This document shows positions 16,527-23,711 of a stretch of 35,131 nt of DNA, in pieces. The stretch is from Clostridiales bacterium (GTDB taxonomy: Bacteria > Bacillota > Clostridia > Oscillospirales > Oscillospiraceae). The translations under genes and the position numbers were made by a program. The stretch is from the NCBI GenBank assembly GCA_019420945.1, contig JAHZGF010000018.1, positions 1-35,131 on the forward strand, read 5' to 3'. Position 1 is the first letter of the stretch, and each line of letters opens with the position of its first letter. The notes beneath the pieces are model-generated. The model saw nothing but the letters and a program-made list of their open reading frames with translations. It was not told where the DNA came from and did not search any database.

Positions 16527-17954
16527 TCAGCCCTGCTGGTCTCTTTGCACCGCCACATACTTTTGGTTGCGGCTTTGCGGTTTGTCTGGGATAGTCATTC
16601 GCAGCTGCTTTGAGTTTAATAGAGGCTTTAGATATTTCCGTGTGAAATAGGTCAGATTTCGGTATTTAAAATGCGCACAGATTTCCTGCTTGCTCCGTGC
16701 GGTTCGGCAAAAATCCAAAATCTGTTTTGTTGTTTCGTCATATCTATCATGGTCACCGTCTTGGTCACCATCTTGGTCACTGGGCAAGTCCCCCTGACCA
16801 AGATGGAAATTTACGTTCTTCAAAATCACACGGAAATCCGTTGCTGTAGAGAAAAATTCCGGTTTGAACGCTTCGGTATAGCCTGGCAATTTTTCGGTTT
16901 CACTGACAATCTTTCGCAAACCGCTGCCGCGCCGCTCCATGTATTTCATGCGGTGAAACAAATCGGCAATTACAGGATTCCGGCGTACAGAACGGATGCG
17001 GTTGATGTCACACTCCTGAATTGGCGCGCCTTCAAACATTCCGCCGGGCGATACGATCTCCACACGATCATCGAACATATCAATGTGAATCTCGCTGCCC
17101 ATCACAATGTAATCGCGGTGGATGAGTGCGTTGACAACAGCCTCTGTCACAGCGCGTTCGGCATAGTCCGGCTTATCGACCCGGTAGCGCGCGCTTTTTG
17201 AAAAGCGCACTTTGGAGTTGTTGCGGATGAATTCGCAGCCGCTGTTTAGTAGATAAATCAGATTACCCTCATATTCTTTGTCATCCAAAGCGTCATCAAA
17301 GATAGAACCCTTTTCCAGCCCGTTCCACCGCGTGCAGAACATTCTGGAATTGTAAACGGTGTGCTGGTCGGTCATCAGCTTTCCGGCGTTGGTCAGATGG
17401 CCGCGCTTATCGGCAAGGCCAAAGGAGACATAATCTTCCGGCTCGAAATGCAAGCCGGTCCGTTCCAGATAAGTCGCTTCCAAAAGAGTGAAACTGTAAT
17501 CCTTTTTGACTGCATCAGTGACCAGTGTGTCGAAGGAACGGTTGGTTCCTTTGAGGATCAATTCGTTGACAATATAGTCGGGCGCGATGACGCTTTCGTT
17601 GCCGACTCGGACATACGCTTCCATCACACCGTCTGCTTTGTAATAATACGGTGTGCTGCGGCCAGAGGGAACCTCCAATGCCAACAGGTCTTTGCCGTCT
17701 TGCTGATAGGGTCGAAGCACAAACTGCGGCAGCGGCGTGATGCGCTCTTTAATCAACCGACTGATTGCTTCGGAATCGCTTTTTACATCGGGCAGCCCGA
17801 TGATATTTTTGTTGTCATCTACCCCAAAAAGCAGTGTGCCACCGATTCCGTTGGAAAAGGCGCTGACGCTTTTCAGCCAGCTTTTTGGTCGTTTCTTTTC
17901 TACGGCAACTTTGAAATCACATTCTGTTGCCTCTGCGATGAATTGCTCAATCAT
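16527..17954 (-). CDS. AlbA_2 (Schlafen-like) / RecG-C-type ATP-binding protein with C-terminal winged helix
   Basis: A 475-residue protein. ATG 17954 is preceded by GGAGGTGG. Residues about 8-125 form an AlbA_2 domain ('ECDFKVAVEKKR', 'AFSNGIGGTLLFGVDD'), a possible nucleic-acid-binding or nuclease-like fold. About 262-370 is a GHKL ATP-binding domain ('EAVVNALIHRDY', 'VEIVSPGGMFEG', 'RRGSGLRKI'). A Gly-Asp-Gln repeat linker (about 391-402) leads to a winged helix ('SKQEICAHFKYRNLTYFTRK'). Such genes are frequent accessory genes on gut mobile elements, assumed to be regulators or defence-related. The gene runs against the transfer genes, looks more AT-rich than its neighbours by eye, and is bracketed by a direct repeat, so it seems to be inserted cargo. 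Confidence 0.85.
   Translation of the reverse strand: MIEQFIAEATECDFKVAVEKKRPKSWLKSVSAFSNGIGGTLLFGVDDNKNIIGLPDVKSDSEAISRLIKERITPLPQFVLRPYQQDGKDLLALEVPSGRSTPYYYKADGVMEAYVRVGNESVIAPDYIVNELILKGTNRSFDTLVTDAVKKDYSFTLLEATYLERTGLHFEPEDYVSFGLADKRGHLTNAGKLMTDQHTVYNSRMFCTRWNGLEKGSIFDDALDDKEYEGNLIYLLNSGCEFIRNNSKVRFSKSARYRVDKPDYAERAVTEAVVNALIHRDYIVMGSEIHIDMFDDRVEIVSPGGMFEGAPIQECDINRIRSVRRNPVIADLFHRMKYMERRGSGLRKIVSETEKLPGYTEAFKPEFFSTATDFRVILKNVNFHLGQGDLPSDQDGDQDGDHDRYDETTKQILDFCRTARSKQEICAHFKYRNLTYFTRKYLKPLLNSKQLRMTIPDKPQSRNQKYVAVQRDQQG
16749..16784 (-). repeat. Three 12-bp tandem repeats in the AlbA_2 gene
   Basis: Units of pattern (A/T)TGGTCACC(G/A)TC begin at 16749 and 16761, with a partial one at 16773. 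They encode the alternating Asp-Gln-Asp-Gly linker between the ATP-binding and winged-helix domains. Units of 12 bp keep the reading frame, so copy-number change would alter only linker length. Confidence 0.7.
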
Positions 17955-18000
17955 AACTCTACCACCTCCACGCAGGTGAACTCCTTTTATGCTGGGTTTT

Positions 18001-18029
18001 ATTATATCCTGCATCGAAATTGAATGCAA
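18001..18029 (-). promoter_or_regulatory. Promoter of the AlbA_2 gene
   Basis: On the minus strand TATAAT (18006-18001) lies 17 bp after TTGCAT (18029-18024), about 45 bases before the start codon. The -10 is perfect and the -35 weak. Confidence 0.55.
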
Positions 18030-18090
18030 CCTGATTGCCAGCGCAGTTCTCAAAACATCCATCTGAAATAATCCGGGGACTGACCCATAT

Positions 18091-18110
18091 CCACATCGCC
18101 ATGCCTTACT
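18091..18110 (+). repeat. Direct repeat copy 2 (relic of an S1-gene 3' end)
   Basis: CCACATCGCCATGCC followed by TTACT. Read in frame with TGA at 18110-18112 it encodes '...THIHIAMPY' and stop, against '...ITHIAMPY' in the S1 gene. Differences fall at third codon positions and in the stop codon, so this looks like the end of a related but not identical S1 gene. Confidence 0.7.
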
Positions 18111-18125
18111 GAGAGGAATCGGACT

Positions 18126-18202
18126 AATCTTTGTGCAAAATGATGGTGAAAAAAGCTGGGTTCGGTATGCCAGAAGGCGATTTGTGCAATCGAACAAAGA
18201 TT
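18126..18202. repeat. Inverted repeat AATCTTTGT / ACAAAGATT
   Basis: A perfect 9-bp inverted repeat (18126-18134 and 18194-18202) around 59 bases, with TTTGTGCAA also directly repeated at 18130-18138 and 18181-18189. Only very short reading frames without ribosome binding sites lie here. It may be a remnant of gene sequence disturbed by the cargo insertion. Confidence 0.35.
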
Positions 18203-18212
18203 TGAAAAACAG

Positions 18213-18241
18213 TTGACGGGAGGGAACGGATGTGCTACTCT
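18213..18241 (+). promoter_or_regulatory. Promoter driving the candidate RNA and zinc-finger/sigma operon
   Basis: TTGACG (18213-18218) and TACTCT (18236-18241) are 17 bp apart, with an extended -10 TG at 18233-18234. Transcription would start near 18248, just before the predicted folded region. Confidence 0.55.
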
Positions 18242-18247
18242 ATAAGG

Positions 18248-18470
18248 GCAGCAGAGGCTTGCGTTCAGGCTTTCAGGTGCGGAGGAAGGTACCCCGCCGC
18301 CATCACCCGTCCTGCGGACGGGGAACCTGTTACGGTTGCAGGCGCGCGACGCGCCCCAAACCACAATAGCGCAAGCTGATTCTGAAGATTTCGGCCGACT
18401 GGCTCCGAGAAAAAGAGTGCGTGGCAGACCCCACAATCTCTCATTTTCGAGGGGATCAGTCGGCCTTTTT
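18248..18470 (+). ncRNA. Candidate structured RNA or long 5' leader
   Basis: About 220 bases without a credible gene but rich in pairing. GCTTGCG (18257-18263) pairs with CGCAAGC (18370-18376), enclosing GCGG-a-GG/CC-CCGC (18279-18297), CCCGTCC-tgc-GGACGGG (18306-18322), AACC/GGTT (18324-18337) and GGCGCG-cga-CGCGCC (18341-18355). A long terminator hairpin closes the 3' end (18393-18465, then TTTTT). With the promoter at 18213 it forms a complete transcription unit, and the zinc-finger gene starts 22 bases after it. It may be a free RNA, or a leader that controls read-through into the sigma-factor operon. I do not recognise a known RNA family. Confidence 0.5.
18393..18470 (+). terminator. Long-hairpin terminator before the zinc-finger gene
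   Basis: GGCCGACTG (18393-18401) pairs with CAGTCGGCC (18457-18465), followed by TTTTT and CTTTT. The 55-base interior can extend the stem through CTCCGAgAAAA with TTTTCGAGG, and GTGG with CCAC. The ribosome binding site AAGGAGG of the next gene follows within 20 bases, so the hairpin may act as a conditional terminator. Confidence 0.65.
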
Positions 18471-18492
18471 CTTTTACAAGGAGGAATTCCCC

Positions 18493-18912
18493 ATGAAAAA
18501 GAAACGAAAGAAACCCATGCGCTGCCCCTATTGCGGGGCCCCAGTGGTGTACCGCAGCGCGGACGGGATCTACCACGAAAACAAGGCGGGCACCATGCTC
18601 TATGTCTGTTCCCGATACCCAGAGTGCGACGCCTATGTGCGGGCCCAGCCGGGGACCTCGCTGCCCTTGGGCACCTTGGCCAACGGGGAGCTGCGGGCCC
18701 TGCGGAGACAGGCCCACCGGCAGTTCGATCAGCTCTATAAAACCGGGCGCATGACCAAGGAGGAGGCCTACCACTGGCTGGCAGACTTCCTCCAGGCGCC
18801 CCAGTCTCAGGCGCACATCGGGTATTTGGGAGAGTACACCTGCAAGCAGGTGATTCAGGCCGCCAAGGAACTGTTGGTCCGTACCGGCCCCAGAGGAGGG
18901 AAACCAGCGTGA
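18493..18912 (+). CDS. Zinc-finger protein, DUF3268-like
   Basis: A 139-residue protein starting at ATG 18493, after AAGGAGG. The N-terminus is very basic, then 'CPYCGAPVVYRS' and 'YVCSRYPECDAYV' give two Cys pairs for one zinc ion. The C-terminal half, 'ALRRQAHRQFDQLYKTGRMT' and 'EEAYHWLADFL', matches the DUF3268 zinc-finger-containing family as I remember it, found on phages and conjugative elements. The function is unknown; a role in nucleic-acid binding or replication is likely from the zinc ribbon. It overlaps the sigma-factor gene by 4 bp (GTGA), so the two are co-translated. Confidence 0.85.
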   Translation: MKKKRKKPMRCPYCGAPVVYRSADGIYHENKAGTMLYVCSRYPECDAYVRAQPGTSLPLGTLANGELRALRRQAHRQFDQLYKTGRMTKEEAYHWLADFLQAPQSQAHIGYLGEYTCKQVIQAAKELLVRTGPRGGKPA

Positions 18913-19418
18913 AATTGACCGCGGAGCAGCAGCGTAAAGCAGAGGAGAATATGGGGTTGGTGGGCAAAGTGCTGGCAGATAAAGTCCATGGCCGGCAGTT
19001 TGGCAGCTACACCCGGGAGGATCTGTATCAAATAGGCTGCATTGGCCTGTGTAAAGCGGCGGCTACCGACAAGGGCGGCTGCTTTTCCACCTATGCCTAC
19101 CGGCTGATCTGGAATGAGATCTGTAATGCCCTGGTTGCCGCCACCCAGCGGGAGAACAAGGAACTGGTCCAGGAGGATCTCTTCTGGGACCGGCAGGAGG
19201 CTCCGGCGGACACCCAGGCAGTTTTGGAGCTGAAAACCCTTTTGGATAGAACCGCTCAAAGCGTCACCGGCGTCGCGGCCAAGGGAATCCAGGCCATCCG
19301 CCTGCGGCTGGAGGGATATTCCACCAAGGAGATCGGCGAGAAATTAGGCGTCCCCCCAAACTATGTGACAGCGTGGGAAGCAAAGGCCAAACAGGCGCTG
19401 AGAAAGGCGGCTGGATAA
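18909..19418 (+). CDS. Small sigma-70-family sigma factor of the element
   Basis: A 169-residue protein starting at GTG 18909, with GAGGAGG just upstream. Residues about 10-85 match sigma region 2: 'YTREDLYQIGCIGLCKAA' (the DLxQxGxxGL pattern) and 'FSTYAYRLIWNEI' (the -10-binding helix). Residues about 115-165 form a region 4-like helix-turn-helix ('LEGYSTKEIGEKLGVPPNYV'). Region 3 is missing, as in other short element-borne sigma factors. It probably directs RNA polymerase to promoters within the element, perhaps those of the transfer genes. Its expression lies behind the hairpin at 18393-18470. Confidence 0.88.
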   Translation: MKLTAEQQRKAEENMGLVGKVLADKVHGRQFGSYTREDLYQIGCIGLCKAAATDKGGCFSTYAYRLIWNEICNALVAATQRENKELVQEDLFWDRQEAPADTQAVLELKTLLDRTAQSVTGVAAKGIQAIRLRLEGYSTKEIGEKLGVPPNYVTAWEAKAKQALRKAAG

Positions 19419-19434
19419 ACGGACGCATGAAAAT

Positions 19435-19477
19435 GGCCCGTAGAAGGGATTTTCCTTCTGCGGGCCTTTGCTTTTTT
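19435..19477 (+). terminator. Intrinsic terminator after the sigma factor
   Basis: GGCCCGtAGAAGG (19435-19447) pairs with CCTTCTgCGGGCC (19454-19466), followed by TTTGCTTTTTT. This is a strong stem with a short loop. The signal peptidase gene lies just behind it. Confidence 0.85.
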
Positions 19478-19488
19478 AGAAAGGATGA

Positions 19489-19953
19489 ATGGGTTTGAAG
19501 AAAATAAGTTGGCTGCTGGTTCCCATAGTTCTTTTTGCGGCAGTGTGCGTTCTCTTTCGGGCCGTGTTGTTTGTGGGAGTGGTGCCTTCTGCCTCCATGG
19601 AACCCACCATCCCGGCAGGGAGTGTTCTCCTGGGATGCCGCGTGGTGGGGGAACTCCGCCAAGGGGATGTGATTCTATTCGAGCACGACGGAAAAAGCCT
19701 GGTGAAACGCATTGCGGCGGTGTCCGAAGATCGGGTGTTCCTGAACGACGAAACCGGCAGCTTTTCGGTCAACCGCCCTTTTCCGGAATCAACTCGCACC
19801 CTCACCGTCCCGGAGGGGTGCTTTTTTGTGGTGGGGGATAACCGGGAAAATTCCCTGGACAGCCGGGTTTGGCAGAAGCCATTTGTGGATAAGGAAAATG
19901 TGATTGCGGTTCTGCTGGGGAGTATGGGAGGATCAAAGCAACAGTTTTCATAA
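19489..19953 (+). CDS. Type I signal peptidase
   Basis: A 154-residue membrane protease with one N-terminal helix (about 8-28). The catalytic Ser36 is in 'VPSASMEPTI' and the general base Lys73 in 'KSLVKRIAAV'. The conserved box 'GDNRENSLDSR' is present. The length fits compact Gram-positive signal peptidases. ATG 19489 has AAGGA only 3 bases upstream; the TTG two codons later would be better spaced, so the start is uncertain by two residues. An element-borne signal peptidase beside an element-borne sortase and secreted substrate suggests dedicated processing of the element's surface proteins. Confidence 0.9.
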   Translation: MGLKKISWLLVPIVLFAAVCVLFRAVLFVGVVPSASMEPTIPAGSVLLGCRVVGELRQGDVILFEHDGKSLVKRIAAVSEDRVFLNDETGSFSVNRPFPESTRTLTVPEGCFFVVGDNRENSLDSRVWQKPFVDKENVIAVLLGSMGGSKQQFS

Positions 19954-20007
19954 ATCCTCCTTGGGAGAACCTTCTGGAACACTTCGTCTCTGTTTGGGGA
20001 ACCAAAA

Positions 20008-20036
20008 TAGACATTTGGAAAGGGATGTGATACTAT
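20008..20036 (+). promoter_or_regulatory. Promoter of the first araC-type gene
   Basis: TAGACA (20008-20013) and TACTAT (20031-20036) are 17 bp apart, with an extended -10 TG (20028-20029). The operator-like palindrome at 20045-20060 covers the expected transcription start region. Confidence 0.7.
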
Positions 20037-20044
20037 AGAGGGAG

Positions 20045-20060
20045 ATTAGGCGAAGCTAAC
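20045..20060. promoter_or_regulatory. Operator-like palindrome 1, ATTAG-N6-CTAAC
   Basis: ATTAG-GCGAAG-CTAAC lies just downstream of the araC promoter -10 box, a classic repressor position. The same half-sites with the same 6-bp spacing occur at 21118-21133 and 30715-30730. Here the stem is too short to be a terminator, which favours a protein-binding site. Confidence 0.55.
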
Positions 20061-20082
20061 TTGCGTGGAGGGGGCACATACG

Positions 20083-21045
20083 ATGACGGAAGCTGACAAA
20101 TTGTCGCAAACCATATTTGGAAGTCAGGCAACGATAGTTACAAAGAAGCAGGATGAAACGACGTATCAGATGCAGTGCGATACACGAAACGGCTTTATGC
20201 ATTGCTATCATATATTCCCTGGAATTGATTTGGCATACTCCACGTTTCATGCGTCCTCCTGTTTTATGAGAGATAAGCCTATGCCGAATATTCTGGAAAT
20301 TGCCTATTGTCAAGCAGGCCGTTTTGAATGCGAGTACAAACATGGATATGTCACCTATTTGGGTGAGGGGGATTTTGCAGTCAGCATTTTGGCGCCAGAG
20401 CAGGAGCCGCCAGCGTTTCCCATCGGTTACTATGATGGGATCGCAATTATTGTAGATTTGGATGTTACAGGCCCCTGTTTTGAAAACATCGTAGAGGGGG
20501 TGTCTATTGATTTGCATGAGCTGGCACAAAAATTCTGTGCAGGACACACCTGTTCCGTTATCAAGACGCCCCCAGACCTTCTCCATGTGTTCCATGAAAT
20601 CTGTAACGCGCGAAGTGCCGCGCCATTGGGGTATCTTCGCCTCAAGGTATTGGAAAGTTTTTTCTTACTCTCTCAAATGTTGCCGGAAGAAAATTTTCAA
20701 ACAGCAGCCTATTACTCTGCCAGTCACATCAAAAAAGTCAAAGCCTTGAGGGCAGAGTTAACAGAACACTTGGATACCCATGAACCCTTAAAAGCAATGG
20801 CTGCCCGCTATGGTATGAGCCTGACGGCGTTGAAAGACTGCTTCAGGGCTGTGTACGGCAAGCCGATCCATGCGTTTCAAAGGGAATATAAAATGCAGGC
20901 AGCAACAAAAATGCTTGTCACGACTAATCTGTCAATTGCTGAAATATCAGGGAAACTCGGCTATGAAAATCCCAACAAGTTTTCCTCTGCCTTTAAGGAG
21001 ATCATCGGGCAGTCCCCCACGGAGTACCGTAAGAACAGAAAATAG
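20083..21045 (+). CDS. AraC-family regulator of module A
   Basis: A 320-residue regulator. ATG 20083 follows GGAGGGGG; an in-frame GTG at 20065 precedes that site and is rejected. The N-terminal about 215 residues are a ligand-sensing domain; the C-terminal about 95 hold two helix-turn-helix units ('LKAMAARYGMSLTALKDCFR' and 'IAEISGKLGYENPNKFSSAF'). Segments such as 'AQKFCAGH' and 'YLRLKVLES' are shared with the second AraC regulator at 33443. The pattern resembles PchR/YbtA-type activators of siderophore uptake, which sense the metallophore. It precedes the Opp-type importer and probably controls it. Its own promoter carries palindrome 1. Confidence 0.88.
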   Translation: MTEADKLSQTIFGSQATIVTKKQDETTYQMQCDTRNGFMHCYHIFPGIDLAYSTFHASSCFMRDKPMPNILEIAYCQAGRFECEYKHGYVTYLGEGDFAVSILAPEQEPPAFPIGYYDGIAIIVDLDVTGPCFENIVEGVSIDLHELAQKFCAGHTCSVIKTPPDLLHVFHEICNARSAAPLGYLRLKVLESFFLLSQMLPEENFQTAAYYSASHIKKVKALRAELTEHLDTHEPLKAMAARYGMSLTALKDCFRAVYGKPIHAFQREYKMQAATKMLVTTNLSIAEISGKLGYENPNKFSSAFKEIIGQSPTEYRKNRK

Positions 21046-21109
21046 TTGGCTTTTTGGATAGATTGCGGCTTTGCGGAGTGGAGCAAAAAGTAAATCTGGT
21101 TTATGATAT

Positions 21110-21147
21110 GCTGCGTGGTTAGGCAATACTAACCACGCAGCATTTTT
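21110..21147 (+). terminator. Perfect 13-bp hairpin terminator containing palindrome 2
   Basis: GCTGCGTGGTTAG (21110-21122) and CTAACCACGCAGC (21129-21141) pair fully around GCAATA and are followed by ATTTTT. It would end the araC transcript. Its centre is also the second GTTAG-N6-CTAAC site, and a TATGAT -10-like box (21102-21107) lies directly upstream, so the same DNA may be both terminator and operator of the importer operon. Confidence 0.75.
21118..21133. promoter_or_regulatory. Operator-like palindrome 2, GTTAG-N6-CTAAC
   Basis: GTTAG-GCAATA-CTAAC lies 34 bases before the first permease gene and just after a TATGAT box. Half-sites and spacing match palindromes 1 and 3. Because it lies inside a perfect hairpin, the evidence for protein binding here is weaker than at site 1. 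Confidence 0.5.
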
Positions 21148-21166
21148 GGTATTAGGGGGAGGACAG

Positions 21167-22129
21167 ATGAGCAAGGCAACGAGGCGATTTATCGTCAATA
21201 AAATTTTGGAAATGCTGATAACGCTCGTTGTTGTTACGCTGATTTCCTTCCTGCTGGTGCGCCTGTCACCCATCGATCCGGCTGAAGCCTATGCCCGCCG
21301 GTCATTTGCCGCGTTCAGCTTTACAGACGAGCAGATGGAGGCGCTGCGGGAAGATATGGGCCTCAATGATCCGCTGCCCGTGCAGTATGTGACATGGGTG
21401 AAGGATGCGCTCCATTTGGATTTTGGGGAGTCCTTTGTCAGCGGACAGCCGGTATTTGAAAAGGTCACAACAGCAATCGGCATAACAGTAACGATTGTCC
21501 TGATCTCAGCAGTGATTCAGGCGGTATTTATTCTTCTGTTTGGATGCCTGTGCTATGTAACGAGAAAGCGAATGATCGGACACGCGCTGATTTTCCTGTG
21601 TATCGCAGGCGTTTCCATTCCTTCGTTTTTCTTCGCCAGCACCTATCTGGACATTTTTGCCGTCAAACTTGGATTGACTTCGGTGGTGGGAAACACTGGC
21701 CTGATGCGTTATCTTCCGGCTGCGGTCTGTATTGCGATTGGGTGTATTGCCCTGTTTTCGCCCATGTTGGCAAACAACATTCAAAAAGAAATGGAGCAGG
21801 ACAGCGCCTTCTATGCCCGCTGCCGGGGACTGTCTGAAGGAAAAATCCTGCTGCGCTATGCGCTCCCCAACGCCGTGGTCACATTGCTGCCCAACTTTTG
21901 TCAGATGCTCGGCCTCTGCATGGCCGGTTCCGCCATCGTGGAGCGGGTATTTTCCCTGCCTGGGCTGGGCTATCTGATTATTGACAGCGTTCTGTACCGG
22001 GATTCGCCGGTAATCCACGCAACCATTCTGTTCCTGGCGTTCTCGCTGGTGATGTTTAACATCCTTTCGGATGTGCTGCGGCGGATTTTGCAGCGGGACG
22101 CTTCTTCCAGAGAGGGGGCCAGACTGTGA
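21167..22129 (+). CDS. ABC importer permease, OppB/DppB/NikB type
   Basis: A 320-residue inner-membrane permease with about six helices. ATG 21167 follows GGGGGAGG. The binding-protein-dependent transport signature is in the last cytoplasmic loop ('CRGLSEGKILLRYALPNAVV'), followed by 'IVERVFSLPGLGYLIIDSVL', typical of the DppB/NikB family. It is the first gene of a five-gene operon: permease, permease, ATPase, ATPase, binding lipoprotein. These importers carry peptides, nickel or metal-chelator complexes. The surrounding regulators and exporter-fold importers favour a metal complex as substrate, which is inference. Confidence 0.93.
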   Translation: MSKATRRFIVNKILEMLITLVVVTLISFLLVRLSPIDPAEAYARRSFAAFSFTDEQMEALREDMGLNDPLPVQYVTWVKDALHLDFGESFVSGQPVFEKVTTAIGITVTIVLISAVIQAVFILLFGCLCYVTRKRMIGHALIFLCIAGVSIPSFFFASTYLDIFAVKLGLTSVVGNTGLMRYLPAAVCIAIGCIALFSPMLANNIQKEMEQDSAFYARCRGLSEGKILLRYALPNAVVTLLPNFCQMLGLCMAGSAIVERVFSLPGLGYLIIDSVLYRDSPVIHATILFLAFSLVMFNILSDVLRRILQRDASSREGARL

Positions 22130-22917
22130 GCCGGGTAAAGCATATCCTCTCTTACGCAATTCCCATTGCCGTACTGCTGTTTTTCCTGTTTGGATCGCTG
22201 TTCGCACCCCATGACCCGACAGCCACAAATATCCGAGGCAAATTCCTCACCAGCAGTGCCGAGTATCCCTTTGGCACAGATGATTTTGGCCGCTGTGAGT
22301 TCTCACGCATATTAGAGGGTGGGAAAACGACTTTGGGGATCGTGCTGGTCGGATCGGCCATTGTGATTGTGTTGGGAATCCTTTTTGGTATCCTGCTGGC
22401 AAAGACGGGCCGCCGCAGGAATATCCTCGCGGAGAGCATTTTGAATGCTGTCACAGCCATTCCGCCGGTGGCCTACCTGATTATCTTCATCGGCATTTGG
22501 GGGAACAGCATTCCCACCATGCTGGTGGCCCTGACCGCCTCTCTTATCCTGCGGATGATTAAGCTGGTTAAAACCTTAATCGAGGTAGAATACGACAAAG
22601 CATACATCATGTGCGCCATTGCCTGTGGTGCAAGCAAAGTGCGAATTATGCTGGTACATATCCTCCCCAATATCATCCGGGACATTGTGCAGTTTATTTG
22701 CCTCTCCTGTGCGGAAATGATTATCGCAATCTCTGGTTTCTCATTCATCGGCCTTTCGTTGGGCGATGATGTAATCGACTGGGGCGTAATGCTTTCCGAT
22801 GCCAGGGCATTGGCGGGAACACATCCCCAACTGCTCCTTTATCCGATCCTCTTTATCTTTATCAGCTCCCTCTGTTTTTACTACTTGGGGCGGCTTTTGG
22901 AAAAGGAGGGGGCCTGA
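22126..22917 (+). CDS. ABC importer permease, OppC/DppC/NikC type
   Basis: A 263-residue permease starting at GTG 22126, overlapping the upstream stop by 4 bp. N-terminal 'FGTDDFGRCEFSRIL' is the DppC-type periplasm-facing motif, and the ATPase-coupling loop is 'CGASKVRIMLVHILPNII'. About six helices. It pairs with the preceding permease to form the channel. Confidence 0.93.
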   Translation: MSRVKHILSYAIPIAVLLFFLFGSLFAPHDPTATNIRGKFLTSSAEYPFGTDDFGRCEFSRILEGGKTTLGIVLVGSAIVIVLGILFGILLAKTGRRRNILAESILNAVTAIPPVAYLIIFIGIWGNSIPTMLVALTASLILRMIKLVKTLIEVEYDKAYIMCAIACGASKVRIMLVHILPNIIRDIVQFICLSCAEMIIAISGFSFIGLSLGDDVIDWGVMLSDARALAGTHPQLLLYPILFIFISSLCFYYLGRLLEKEGA

Positions 22918-23711
22918 TGCTGGAGGTCAAAAGTCTGACAGTCAAAGTGAAAAATGATGCGCCGATCCTGAGCGATGTTTCCCTCTCCATAGATACGGGG
23001 AGCTGCATCGGCTTGACCGGGGCCAGCGGCTCCGGCAAGACAACTTTAATCAAATCCATCATGGGGATGTATGGCGGCGACTTGGAAATCCCTCATGGGG
23101 AAATCCTGCTGGATGGAGATAATCTGCTAAAACATACCGCCAAAGAACGGCGGAAACTCTGCGGCAAGGTTATCGGCTTCATTCCCCAAAATCCAATGAC
23201 AGCGTTTTTCCCGCATACAAAGATCGGACATCAAATGGCAGAAACATTCCGCTTGCACGCAAGCATGGATAAGAAGCAAGCGTTGGCACTGGCCGCTGAT
23301 GTCTTGCAGCGGGTCAATTTGTCCGATACCAAGCGGATTCTGAACGCCTACCCGGGAGAGTTATCCGGTGGGATGCTCCAGCGCATTGCTATGGCACTGA
23401 TTTTAGGAACAAAGCCAAAATATGTGCTGGCAGATGAACCAACCAGTGCTTTGGATGAAGCCAATCGGGACTTACTGCTCGATCTGTTGCGTGAGTACCA
23501 GCAAAGTTCCGCCATCCTGTTCATCTCCCATGATACCGAAGCGATGAAAGCACTTTGCCCCATCACTCATGTGATGGAGCATGGGAAAGTCATTGAAACG
23601 CAGGAAACGGAACAACTGTTTCTTCATCCACAGCAGCCGTGGACAAAACGGTTTGCCGCAGCAGCCTGTCATCGGGAGGAGGTAGACTGGAAATGGACTG
23701 CATTGAGTTAG
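22917..23711 (+). CDS. ABC importer ATPase, OppD/NikD type
   Basis: A 264-residue ATPase whose start overlaps the upstream stop (TGATG). Walker A is 'GASGSGKT' (35-42), the signature 'LSGGMLQR' and Walker B 'YVLADEPTSALD'. It lacks the long C-terminal oligopeptide extension with Cys residues seen in OppD proteins, so it is closer to NikD-sized ATPases. It pairs with the next ATPase and energises the two permeases. Confidence 0.93.
   Translation: MLEVKSLTVKVKNDAPILSDVSLSIDTGSCIGLTGASGSGKTTLIKSIMGMYGGDLEIPHGEILLDGDNLLKHTAKERRKLCGKVIGFIPQNPMTAFFPHTKIGHQMAETFRLHASMDKKQALALAADVLQRVNLSDTKRILNAYPGELSGGMLQRIAMALILGTKPKYVLADEPTSALDEANRDLLLDLLREYQQSSAILFISHDTEAMKALCPITHVMEHGKVIETQETEQLFLHPQQPWTKRFAAAACHREEVDWKWTALS

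Noticed and set aside
18137..18202. Tiny frame 'MMVKKAGFGMPEG...' of 21 codons
   Set aside because: No ribosome binding site and no second evidence. It could be a relic of a larger element protein, but this cannot be supported.
18050..18967. 305-codon minus-strand frame across the candidate RNA and zinc-finger gene
   Set aside because: Pro/Arg/Ser-rich translation without domain; overlaps a convincing plus-strand gene and strong hairpins.
21110..21147. Reading this hairpin only as the araC terminator
   Set aside because: It does terminate well, but the same half-sites and spacing recur at two places that are not terminators, so an operator role is kept open.
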